Shown: piece after piece, positions 53,401 to 64,000 of the stretch
Layout: every line of letters starts with the position of its first letter
How positions within the stretch are numbered: position 1 is the stretch's first letter
NCBI GenBank assembly: GCA_019828595.1
Contig: JAHQRK010000056.1
Coordinates: 21,709-85,708 of the forward strand
Reading direction: 5' to 3'
Origin: Aphanomyces cochlioides
Lineage: Eukaryota > Oomycota > Saprolegniomycetes > Saprolegniales > Verrucalvaceae
Length of the DNA stretch: 64,000 nucleotides
Made by a program: the position numbers and the translations under genes
The notes under the pieces: model-generated
Database searches by the model: none
What the model was told of the DNA's origin: nothing
What the model saw: the letters and a program-made list of their open reading frames with translations, nothing else

Positions 53401-56400
53401 CCAGAGGCTTGGACTCCGAAAGGCGAATTCCGACGCGATATGCGAATGTTACGAAGTAGGGCCTTTTTGGCTCGAAATACCGGACATTTTCATAGAGCAG
53501 CCAGGGACAGCTAAAACGTGTGTTTTTACTGTATTTTCATATTGACTTTGGACGAGTAAATCCTCTCCCCATAGTTCAACTTTTTACAGTAAGGGGACAA
53601 TGTGTAACGTTGGTTACCACTATTGCAACTGATGGTGCTACTTTTTTTGATGGAGTACCACTGTTGATAGTGGGCCTACGGCGAGTATCATGAATCACTT
53701 AAGGGGTGTTGCATGAATACTTAGCAGGTGTATTACCCAGTATCAAAGTTTCAACTCATTGGATGTACGAGTTCAATAAGCGATATTAAACAATGTGATC
53801 TATTACTTAAAGCTCTAACGCAACACGTAAGTACGAGAGTAATTTTGAAGGACAAACGCCAAGTCAAAAAAAGAGTAATTTTTATATACAAATTCCAAGT
53901 ACAAAAATGAGTCATTTTTACATACAAACGCCAAGTCAAAAAAAGAGTAATTTGAGACAAGTTCGTTCGTAATAGTCAGCACTTCCAACCAACATCAACT
54001 AATTTGACCACTCAAGGTTGTATTGCCCGATGATATCCATGGCAAATATCCATTTGGTGTGATGTTGTCAATTCGTTGGTGTGTTGCTCAATACTTGGTG
54101 TCATGTTTTGTCACGATGTAACCCATGTTGCTGGACGTGCCAGTTGTCGATAATATTAATAATCAAACAATTCCACATACAAAATGAAAATATTGTCCTA
54201 CTATTTAAAATAATACCTGCCAAAGATGAGATGAATGGCACGATGCAAGGTGAGATGCATGTCTTAGGATAGCTTCACTCGGGCAGAAAAGGCCGCTGAA
54301 TAAGCGGTCAACACACTGTGTAGTAGGGTGACGAGCCCTTTCTGCCACTTTAAGCCATACTCTGGCCAGAGGCTTGGACTCCGAAAGGCGAATTCCGACG
54401 CGATATGCGAATGTTACGAAGTAGGGCCTTTTTGGCTCGAAATACCGGACATTTTCATAGAGCAGCCAGGGACAGCTAAAACGTGTGTTTTTACTGTATT
54501 TTCATATTGACTTTGGACGAGTAAATCCTCTCCCCATAGTTCAACTTTTTACAGTAAGGGGACAATGTGTAACGTTGGTTACCACTATTGCAACTGATGG
54601 TGCTACTTTTTTTGATGGAGTACCACTGTTGATAGTGGGCCTACGGCGAGTATCATGAATCACTTAAGGGGTGTTGCATGAATACTTAGCAGGTGTATTA
54701 CCCAGTATCAAAGTTTCAACTCATTGGATGTACGAGTTCAATAAGCGATATTAAACAATGTGATCTATTACTTAAAGCTCTAACGCAACACGTAAATACG
54801 AGAGTAATTTTGAAGGACAAACGCCAAGTCAAAAAAAGAGTAATTTTTATATACAAATTCCAAGTACAAAAATGAGTCATTTTTACATACAAACGCCAAG
54901 TCAAAAAAAGAGTAATTTGAGACAAGTTCGTTCGTAATAGTCAGCACTTCCAACCAACATCAACTAATTTGACCACTCAAGGTTGTATTGCCCGATGATA
55001 TCCATGGCAAATATCCATTTGGTGTGATGTTGTCAATTCGTTGGTGTGTTGCTCAATACTTGGTGTCATGTTTTGTCACGATGTAACCCATGTTGCTGGA
55101 CGTGCCAGTTGTCGATAATATTAATAATCAAACAATTCCACATACAAAATGAAAATATTGTCCTACTATTTAAAATAATACCTGCCAAAGATGAGATGAA
55201 TGGCACGATGCAAGGTGAGATGCATGTCTTAGGATAGCTTCACTCGGGCAGAAAAGGCCGCTGAATAAGCGGTCAACACACTGTGTAGTAGGGTGACGAG
55301 CCCTTTCTGCCACTTTAAGCCATACTCTGGCCAGAGGCTTGGACTCCGAAAGGCGAATTCCGACGCGATATGCGAATGTTACGAAGTAGGGCCTTTTTGG
55401 CTCGAAATACCGGACATTTTCATAGAGCAGCCAGGGACAGCTAAAACGTGTGTTTTTACTGTATTTTCATATTGACTTTGGACGAGTAAATCCTCTCCCC
55501 ATAGTTCAACTTTTTACAGTAAGGGGACAATGTGTAACGTTGGTTACCACTATTGCAACTGATGGTGCTACTTTTTTTTGATGGAGTACCACTGTTGATA
55601 GTGGGCCTACGGCGAGTATCATGAATCACTTAAGGGGTGTTGCATGAATACTTAGCAGGTGTATTACCCAGTATCAAAGTTTCAACTCATTGGATGTACG
55701 AGTTCAATAAGCGATATTAAACAATGTGATCTATTACTTAAAGCTCTAACGCAACACGTAAATACGAGAGTAATTTTGAAGGACAAACGCCAAGTCAAAA
55801 AAAGAGTAATTTTTATATACAAATTCCAAGTACAAAAATGAGTCATTTTTACATACAAACGCCAAGTAAAAAAAGAGTAATTTGAGACAAGTTCGTTCGT
55901 AATAGTCAGCACTTCCAACCAACATCAACTAATTTGACCACTCAAGGTTGTATTGCCCGATGATATCCATGGCAAATATCCATTTGGTGTGATGTTGTCA
56001 ATTCGTTGGTGTGTTGCTCAATACTTGGTGTCATGTTTTGTCACGATGTAACCCATGTTGCTGGACGTGCCAGTTGTCGATAATATTAATAATCAAACAA
56101 TTCCACATACAAAATGAAAATATTGTCCTACTATTTAAAATAATACCTGCCAAAGATGAGATGAATGGCACGATGCAAGGTGAGATGCATGTCTTAGGAT
56201 AGCTTCACTCGGGCAGAAAAGGCCGCTGAATAAGCGGTCAACACACTGTGCAGTAGGGTGAGGAGCCCTTTCTGCCACTTTAAGCCATACTCTGGCCAGA
56301 GGCTTGGACTCCGAAAGGCGAATTCCGACGCGATATGCGAATGTTACGAAGTAGGGCCTTTTTGGCTCGAAATACCGGACATTTTCATAGAGCAGCCAGG

Positions 56401-59400
56401 GACAGCTAAAACGTGTGTTTTTACTGTATTTTCATATTGACTTTGGACGAGTAAATCCTCTCCCCATAGTTCAACTTTTTACAGTAAGGGGACAATGTGT
56501 AACGTTGGTTACCACTATTGCAACTGATGGTGCTACTTTTTTTGATGGAGTACCACTGTTGATAGTGGGCCTACGGCGAGTATCATGAATCACTTAAGGG
56601 GTGTTGCATGAATACTTAGCAGGTGTATTACCCAGTATCAAAGTTTCAACTCATTGGATGTACGAGTTCAATAAGCGATATTAAACAATGTGATCTATTA
56701 CTTAAAGCTCTAACGCAACACGTAAGTACGAGAGTAATTTTGAAGGACAAACGCCAAGTCAAAAAAAGAGTAATTTTTATATACAAATTCCAAGTACAAA
56801 AATGAGTCATTTTTACATACAAACGCCAAGTCAAAAAAAGAGTAATTTGAGACAAGTTCGTTCGTAATAGTCAGCACTTCCAACCAACATCAACTAATTT
56901 GACCACTCAAGGTTGTATTGCCCGATGATATCCATGGCAAATATCCATTTGGTGTGATGTTGTCAATTCGTTGGTGTGTTGCTCAATACTTGGTGTCATG
57001 TTTTGTCACGATGTAACCCATGTTGCTGGACGTGCCAGTTGTCGATAATATTAATAATCAAACAATTCCACATACAAAATGAAAATATTGTCCTACTATT
57101 TAAAATAATACCTGCCAAAGATGAGATGATGGCAGTTGAGCACGATGCAAGGTGAGATGCATGTCTTAGGATAGCTTCACTCGGGCAGAAAAGGCCGCTG
57201 AATAAGCGGTCAACACACTGTGCAGTAGGGTGACGAGCCCTTTCTGCCACTTTAAGCCATACTCTGGCCAGAGGCTTGGACTCCGAAAGGCGAATTCCGA
57301 CGCGATATGCGAATGTTACGAAGTAGGGCCTTTTTGGCTCGAAATACCGGACATTTTCATAGAGCAGCCAGGGACAGCTAAAACGTGTGTTTTTACTGTA
57401 TTTTCATATTGACTTTGGACGAGTAAATCCTCTCCCCATAGTTCAACTTTTTACAGTAAGGGGACAATGTGTAACGTTGGTTACCACTATTGCAACTGAT
57501 GGTGCTACTTTTTTGATGGAGTACCACTGTTGATAGTGGGCCTACGGCGAGTATCATGAATCACTTAAGGGGTGTTGCATGAATACTTAGCAGGTGTATT
57601 ACCCAGTATCAAAGTTTCAACTCATTGGATGTACGAGTTCAATAAGCGATATTAAACAATGTGATCTATTACTTAAAGCTCTAACGCAACACGTAAGTAC
57701 GAGAGTAATTTTGAAGGACAAACGCCAAGTCAAAAAAAGAGTAATTTTTATATACAAATTCCAAGTACAAAAATGAGTATTTTTTACATACAAACGCCAA
57801 GTCAAAAAAAGAGTAATTTGAGACAAGTTCGTTCGTAATAGTCAGCACTTCCAACCAACATCAACTAATTTGACCACTCAAGGTTGTATTGCCCGATGAT
57901 ATCCATGGCAAATATCCATTTGGTGTGATGTTGTCAATTCTTTGGTGTGTTGCTCAATACTTGGTGTCATGTTTTGTCACGATGTAACCCATGTTGCTGG
58001 ACGTGCCAGTTGTCGATAATATTAATAATCAAACAATTCCACATACAAGATGAAAATATTGTCCTACTATTTAAAATAATACCTGCCAAAGATGAGATGA
58101 ATGGCACGATGCAAGGTGAGATGCATGTCTTAGGATAGCTTCACTCGGGCAGAAAAGGCCGCTGAATAAGCGGTCAACACACTGTGCAGTAGGGTGACGA
58201 GCCCTTTCTGCCACTTTAAGCCATACTCTGGCCAGAGGCTTGGACTCCGAAAGGCGAATTCCGACGCGATATGCGAATGTTACGAAGTAGGGCCTTTTTG
58301 GCTCGAAATACCGGACATTTTCATAGAGCAGCCAGGGACAGCTAAAACGTGTGTTTTTACTGTATTTTCATATTGACTTTGGACGAGTAAATCCTCTCCC
58401 CATAGTTCAACTTTTTACAGTAAGGGGACAATGTGTAACGTTGGTTACCACTATTGCAACTGATGGTGCTACTTTTTTTGATGGAGTACCACTGTTGATA
58501 GTGGGCCTACGGCGAGTATCATGAATCACTTAAGGGGTGTTGCATGAATACTTAGCAGGTGTATTACCCAGTATCAAAGTTTCAACTCATTGGATGTACG
58601 AGTTCAATAAGCGATATTAAACAATGTGATCTATTACTTAAAGCTCTAACGCAACACGTAAATACGAGAGTAATTTTGAAGGACAAACGCCAAGTCAAAA
58701 AAAGAGTAATTTTTATATACAAATTCCAAGTACAAAAATGAGTCATTTTTACATACAAACGCCAAGTCAAAAAAAGAGTAATTTGAGACAAGTTTGTTCG
58801 TAATAGTCAGCACTTCCAACCAACATCAACTAATTTGACCACTCAAGGTTGTATTGCCCGATGATATCCATGGCAAATATCCATTTGGTGTGATGTTGTC
58901 AATTCGTTGGTGTGTTGCTCAATACTTGGTGTCATGTTTTGTCACGATGTAACCCATGTTGCTGGACGTGCCAGTTGTCGATAATATTAATAATCAAACA
59001 ATTCCACATACAAAATGAAAATATTGTCCTACTATTTAAAATAATACCTGCCAAAGATGAGATGAATGGCACGATGCAAGGTGAGATGCATGTCTTAGGA
59101 TAGCTTCACTCGGGCAGAAAAGGCCGCTGAATAAGCGGTCAACACACTGTGCAGTAGGGTGACGAGCCCTTTCTGCCACTTTAAGCCATACTCTGGCCAG
59201 AGGCTTGGACTCCGAAAGGCGAATTCCGACGCGATATGCGAATGTTACGAAGTAGGGCCTTTTTGGCTCGAAATACCGGACATTTTCATAGAGCAGCCAG
59301 GGACAGCTAAAACGTGTGTTTTTACTGTATTTTCATATTGACTTTGGACGAGTAAATCCTCTCCCCATAGTTCAACTTTTTACAGTAAGGGGACAATGTG

Positions 59401-59422
59401 TAACGTTGGTTACCACTATTGC

Positions 59423-60384
59423 AACTGATGGTGCTACTTTTTTTGATGGAGTACCACTGTTGATAGTGGGCCTACGGCGAGTATCATGAATCACTTAAGG
59501 GGTGTTGCATGAATACTTAGCAGGTGTATTACCCAGTATCAAAGTTTCAACTCATTGGATGTACGAGTTCAATAAGCGATATTAAACAATGTGATCTATT
59601 ACTTAAAGCTCTAACGCAACACGTAAGTACGAGAGTAATTTTGAAGGACAAACGCCAAGTCAAAAAAGAGTAATTTTTATATACAAATTCCAAGTACAAA
59701 AATGAGTCATTTTTACATACAAACGCCAAGTCAAAAAAAAGTAATTGAGACAAGTTCGTTCGTAATAGTCAGCACTTCCAACCAACATCAACTAATTTGA
59801 CCACTCAAGGTTGTATTGCCCGATGATATCCATGGCAAATATCCATTTGGTGTGATGTTGTCAATTCGTTGGTGTGTTGCTCAATACTTGGTGTCATGTT
59901 TTGTCACGATGTAACCCATGTTGCTGGACGTGCCAGTTGTCGATAATATTAATAATCAAACAATTCCACATACAAAATGAAAATATTGTCCTACTATTTA
60001 AAATAATACCTGCCAAAGATGAGATGAATGGCACGATGCAAGGTGAGATGCATGTCTTAGGATAGCTTCACTCGGGCAGAAAAGGCCGCTGAATAAGCGG
60101 TCAACACACTGTGCAGTAGGGTGACGAGCCCTTTCTGCCACTTTAAGCCATACTCTGGCCAGAGGCTTGGACTCCGAAAGGCGAATTCCGACGCGATATG
60201 CGAATGTTACGAAGTAGGGCCTTTTTGGCTCGAAATACCGGACATTTTCATAGAGCAGCCAGGGACAGCTAAAACGTGTGTTTTTACTGTATTTTCATAT
60301 TGACTTTGGACGAGTAAATCCTCTCCCCATAGTTCAACTTTTTACAGTAAGGGGACAATGTGTAACGTTGGTTACCACTATTGC
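59423..60384 (-). repeat. Variant monomer with altered sub-repeat block
   Basis: Within the 36-bp block this copy has a shortened A-run (CAAAAAAGAG near 59662) and a changed outer sub-repeat (CAAAAAAAAGTAATTGAGAC near 59733-59752, with G to A and loss of a T). The result is a 962-bp monomer. Both changes are private. Confidence 0.65.
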
Positions 60385-62347
60385 AACTGATGGTGCTACT
60401 TTTTTTGATGGAGTACCACTGTTGATAGTGGGCCTACGGCGAGTATCATGAATCACTTAAGGGGTGTTGCATGAATACTTAGCAGGTGTATTACCCAGTA
60501 TCAAAGTTTCAACTCATTGGATGTACGAGTTCAATAAGCGATATTAAACAATGTGATCTATTACTTAAAGCTCTAACGCAACACGTAAGTACGAGAGTAA
60601 TTTTGAAGGACAAACGCCAAGTCAAAAAAAGAGTAATTTTTATATACAAATTCCAAGTACAAAAATGAGTCATTTTTACATACAAACGCCAAGTCAAAAA
60701 AAGAGTAATTTGAGACAAGTTCGTTCGTAATAGTCAGCACTTCCAACCAACATCAACTAATTTGACCACTCAAGGTTGTATTGCCCGATGATATCCATGG
60801 CAAATATCCATTTGGTGTGATGTTGTCAATTCGTTGGTGTGTTGCTCAATACTTGGTGTCATGTTTTGTCACGATGTAACCCATGTTGCTGGACGTGCCA
60901 GTTGTCGATAATATTAATAATCAAACAATTCCACATACAAAATGAAAATATTGTCCTACTATTTAAAATAATACCTGCCAAAGATGAGATGGATGGCAGT
61001 TGAGTTTTTCTGGGACGATGCAAGGTGAGATGCATGTCTTAGGATAGCTTCACTCGGGCAGAAAAGGCCGCTGAATAAGCGGTCAACACACTGTGCAGTA
61101 GGGTGACGAGCCCTTTCTGCCACTTTAAGCCATACTCTGGCCAGAGGCTTGGACTCCGAAAGGCGAATTCCGACGCGATATGCGAATGTTACGAAGTAGG
61201 GCCTTTTTGGCTCGAAATACCGGACATTTTCATAGAGCAGCCAGGGACAGCTAAAACGTGTGTTTTTACTGTATTTTCATATTGACTTTGGACGAGTAAA
61301 TCCTCTCCCCATAGTTCAACTTTTTACAGTAAGGGGACAATGTGTAACGTTGGTTACCACTATTGCAACTGATGGTGCTACTTTTTTTGATGGAGTACCA
61401 CTGTTGATAGTGGGCCTACGGCGAGTATCATGAATCACTTAAGGGGTGTTGCATGAATACTTAGCAGGTGTATTACCCAGTATCAAAGTTTCAACTCATT
61501 GGATGTACGAGTTCAATAAGCGATATTAAACAATGTGATCTATTACTTAAAGCTCTAACGCAACACGTAAGTACGAGAGTAATTTTGAAGGACAAACGCC
61601 AAGTCAAAAAAAGAGTAATTTTTATATACAAATTCCAAGTACAAAAATGAGTCATTTTTACATACAAACGCCAAGTCAAAAAAGAGTAATTTGAGACAAG
61701 TTCGTTCGTAATAGTCAGCACTTCCAACCAACATCAACTAATTTGACCACTCAAGGTTGTATTGCCCGATGATATCCATGGCAAATATCCATTTGGTGTG
61801 ATGTTGTCAATTCGTTGGTGTGTTGCTCAATACTTGGTGTCATGTTTTGTCACGATGTAACCCATGTTGCTGGACGTGCCAGTTGTCGATAATATTAATA
61901 ATCAAACAATTCCACATACAAAATGAAAATATTGTCCTACTATTTAAAATAATACCTGCCAAAGATGAGATGGATGGCAGTTGAGTTTTTCTGGGACGAT
62001 GCAAGGTGAGATGCATGTCTTAGGATAGCTTCACTCGGGCAGAAAAGGCCGCTGAATAAGCGGTCAACACACTGTGCAGTAGGGTGACGAGCCCTTTCTG
62101 CCACTTTAAGCCATACTCTGGCCAGAGGCTTGGACTCCGAAAGGCGAATTCCGACGCGATATGCGAATGTTACGAAGTAGGGCCTTTTTGGCTCGAAATA
62201 CCGGACATTTTCATAGAGCAGCCAGGGACAGCTAAAACGTGTGTTTTTACTGTATTTTCATATTGACTTTGGACGAGTAAATCCTCTCCCCATAGTTCAA
62301 CTTTTTACAGTAAGGGGACAATGTGTAACGTTGGTTACCACTATTGC

Positions 62348-63330
62348 AACTGATGGTGCTACTTTTTTTGATGGAGTACCACTGTTGATAGTGGGCCTAC
62401 GGCGAGTATCATGAATCACTTAAGGGGTGTTGCATGAATACTTAGCAGGTGTATTACCCAGTATCAAAGTTTCAACTCATTGGATGTACGAGTTCAATAA
62501 GCGATATTAAACAATGTGATCTATTACTTTAAAGCTCTAACGCAACACGTAAATACGAGAGTAATTTTGAAGGACAAACGCCAAGTCAAAAAAAGAGTAA
62601 TTTTTATATACAAATTCCAAGTACAAAAATGAGTCATTTTTACATACAAACGCCAAGTCAAAAAAAGAGTAATTTGAGACAAGTTCGTTCGTAATAGTCA
62701 GCACTTCCAACCAACATCAACTAATTTGACCACTCAAGGTTGTATTGCCCGATGATATCCATGGCAAATATCCATTTGGTGTGATGTTGTCAATTCTGTT
62801 GGTGTGTTGCTCAATACTTGGTGTCATGTTTTGTCACGATGTAACCCATGTTGCTGGACGTGCCAGTTGTCGATAATATTAATAATCAAACAATTCCACA
62901 TACAAAATGAAAATATTGTCCTACTATTTAAAATAATACCTGCCAAAGATGAGATGGATGGCAGTTGAGTTTTTCTGGGACGATGCAAGGTGAGATGCAC
63001 GTCATGCAGAAACTTCCACTGGGCACAAAGGCCGCCTTAATAAGCGGTCAACACACTGTGCAGTAAGGTGACGAGCCCTTTCGCCACTTTAAGCCATACT
63101 CTGGCCAGAGGCTTGGACTCCGAAAGGCGAATTCCGACGCGATATGCGAATGTTACGAAGTAGGGCCTTTTTGGCTCGAAATACCGGACATTTTCATAGA
63201 GCAGCCAGGGACAGCTAAAACGTGTGTTTTTACTGTATTTTCATATTGACTTTGGACGAGTAAATCCTCTCCCCATAGTTCAACTTTTTACAGTAAGGGG
63301 ACAATGTGTAACGTTGGTTACCACTATTGC
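62348..63330 (-). repeat. Last complete monomer, divergent
   Basis: This copy has one-base insertions near 62530 (ATTACTTTAAAG) and 62796 (CAATTCTGTTGG). It also has a dense cluster of substitutions and small indels at about 62999-63083, where the usual GCATGTCTTAGGATAG reads GCACGTCATGCAGAAA. The rest matches the array closely. Such divergence at the edge is typical of satellite arrays, where terminal copies escape homogenisation. The tight cluster in about 85 bp may instead be a conversion tract from an older copy. Confidence 0.85.
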
Positions 63331-63504
63331 AACTGATGGTGCTACTTTTTTTGATGGAGTACCACTGTTGATAGTGGGCCTACGGCGAGTATCATGAATC
63401 ACTTAAGGGGTGTTGCATGAATACTTAGCAGGTGTATTACCCAGTATTCAAAGTTTCAACTCATTGGATGTACGAGTTCAATAAGCGATATTAAACAATG
63501 TGAT
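63331..63504 (-). repeat. Terminal truncated monomer (174 bp)
   Basis: Monomer sequence continues to AACAATGTGAT at 63504, where CTATTACTTAAAG should follow but GTTTACAATACTGG does. One private T insertion is visible (CAGTATTCAAAG near 63447). No target-site duplication or terminal inverted repeat can be seen at this boundary within the window. Confidence 0.9.
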
Positions 63505-63542
63505 GTTTACAATACTGGTGAATCGGTACGATTTATGAATGA

Positions 63543-63902
63543 AAAAGAGTAGCAGGATCTTCTGGCAAACCACATTTACGTCAAGCTTATAAGTGGCGGG
63601 ACACATATCCACAGTATTTTTACGATCCAATCACATTATCAACTGAAACTTCGGTATCGAAATTGACCTTCTTGACCGTGCTCCTGAATACCTTTATCTG
63701 CCTACTACATGCCACGCTCACATTGGACACAATGGATTACCATCAAGGTTTGCCTTTCTCCATCTACAGTAGATACCACGTCTGCGGACATGTTGGTAGT
63801 CGCCTTGAGCATCATCTGCTCTACCGCATGGTCATCATTGCTCTGCCGTCAACTGGGCCGGGAATAGGTTGTGGGGGCCTGGAGCGTCTGTATTATCACT
63901 GA
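63543..63902 (+). other. Open frame in flank, not recognised
   Basis: The longest open frame in the flank runs 119 codons between TGA at 63540-63542 and TGA at 63900-63902. It lacks an early ATG; the first in-frame ATG is about 63732. The early part (SSGKPHLRQAYKWRDTYPQY) looks plausibly protein-like, while the latter half is rich in His, Tyr and Cys, as often seen when the opposite strand is the coding one. No domain is recognised. It could be part of an exon, a mobile-element fragment or chance. Confidence 0.2.
63705..63848 (-). other. Short open frame on the opposite strand of the flank
   Basis: A 47-codon open frame between TGA (63849-63851 on the complement) and TAG (63705-63707). It has a soluble-protein-like composition (DDHAVEQMMLKATTNMSADV) and overlaps the plus-strand frame, so at most one of the two is real. 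No family is recognised. Confidence 0.18.
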
Positions 63903-64000
63903 TAAGTCGTTCGTGTTATCTGTGCACAAGTACTGGCATTTTTGCACAAAACAGGGAAACTATTGAGGCCAATTCAAAGAAATAGAAAGAAGTGAATAAG

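Larger units (their letters stand above)
16291..63504 (-). repeat. Satellite array, right block (inverted orientation)
   Basis: Same monomer as the left block, in reverse complement. Monomers end (at CCACTATTGC) at 16890, 17855, 18819, 19783, 20748, 21713, 22678, 23640, 24604, 25569, 26535, 27501, 28466, 29431, 30396, 31361, 32326, 33291, 34256, 35221, 36186, 37151, 38116, 39081, 40046, 41011, 41976, 42940, 43920, 44896, 45861, 46843, 47819, 48784, 49766, 50731, 51696, 52661, 53626, 54591, 55556, 56521, 57493, 58457, 59422, 60384, 61366, 62347 and 63330, followed by a 174-bp stub. Most are 965 bp; lengths of 962-983 reflect one indel hotspot and homopolymer changes. No foreign sequence interrupts the array. 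Diagnostic variants (GTGTAGTAGGG/GTGCAGTAGGG, GTAAGTACG/GTAAATACG, GAGTATTT/GAGTCATT) are clustered in blocks, so homogenisation has acted locally. Confidence 0.97.
63505..64000. other. Non-satellite flanking DNA
   Basis: About 496 bp with no match to the monomer on either strand. Composition is less T-run-rich than the array and includes a GC-richer stretch around 63840-63890 (GGGCCGGGAATAGG). The best open frames are described separately. No tRNA, recognisable transposon terminus or simple repeat is seen. It is either chromosomal DNA at the array boundary or the start of an unrelated element. Confidence 0.85.

Noticed and set aside
1..62347. The 60-, 63-, 69-, 78- and 79-codon ORFs that recur in every monomer as possible small genes
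   Set aside because: They follow the repeat unit, overlap on both strands, often need non-ATG starts and contain the 36-bp sub-repeats. Their conservation is explained by homogenisation of the whole monomer.
1..63504. CRISPR-like or phage-like repeat array
   Set aside because: Repeats are about 965 bp with no unique spacers and no associated genes. This is satellite DNA.
63663..63902. 79-codon ORF in the flank called as a gene
   Set aside because: It begins at TTG, has a composition typical of antisense reading and matches no family I recognise. It is kept only as an unrecognised open frame.
1..64000. Transposon boundaries (terminal inverted repeats or target duplications) around single monomers
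   Set aside because: Adjacent monomers abut directly, and I found no inverted termini or flanking duplications that would define a mobile unit.

Overview
This window is almost entirely one satellite DNA. About 63.5 of the 64 kb is a head-to-tail tandem array of a single AT-rich monomer of roughly 965-982 bp. The copies abut without spacers and differ by few positions each. I count 64 complete monomers and three partial ones. Long homogenised arrays with this monomer size point to eukaryotic heterochromatin, such as pericentromeric, centromeric or subtelomeric satellite. Nothing here identifies the species, and nothing suggests a bacterial or phage genome: there are no long ORFs, operons, tRNAs or rRNAs.

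Layout. (1) Positions 1-16279: 16 full monomers plus a 724-bp partial in one orientation, here called plus; the array runs off the left edge. (2) Positions 16280-16514: an orientation switch point with a short insert that looks templated, followed at once by a 99-bp tandem duplication. (3) Positions 16291-63504: 48 full monomers plus partial ends in the opposite orientation. The last full monomer carries a cluster of changes and the final copy stops after 174 bp. (4) Positions 63505-64000: non-repeat flanking DNA with two weak open frames and no recognisable gene.

Internal structure. Each monomer holds a block of 36-bp sub-repeats, several short inverted repeats, single EcoRI-, NcoI- and EcoRV-type sites, and one indel hotspot with at least six length alleles. 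Monomer variants are not randomly mixed. A 3-monomer higher-order repeat of about 2.92 kb is clear at 42.7-50.5 kb. A 3-monomer periodicity of single-base variants is visible at 33.4-41.1 kb. A looser 6-monomer echo appears in the left array.

Coding. I support no functional gene. The short ORFs that recur in every monomer are a by-product of the repeat. One exception deserves attention: monomers with the long hotspot allele contain a 105-codon open frame without a usable start. Part of it resembles the C-terminal dimerisation region of hAT-family transposases, so the satellite may have been built from the 3' end of a DNA transposon. That reading is tentative.
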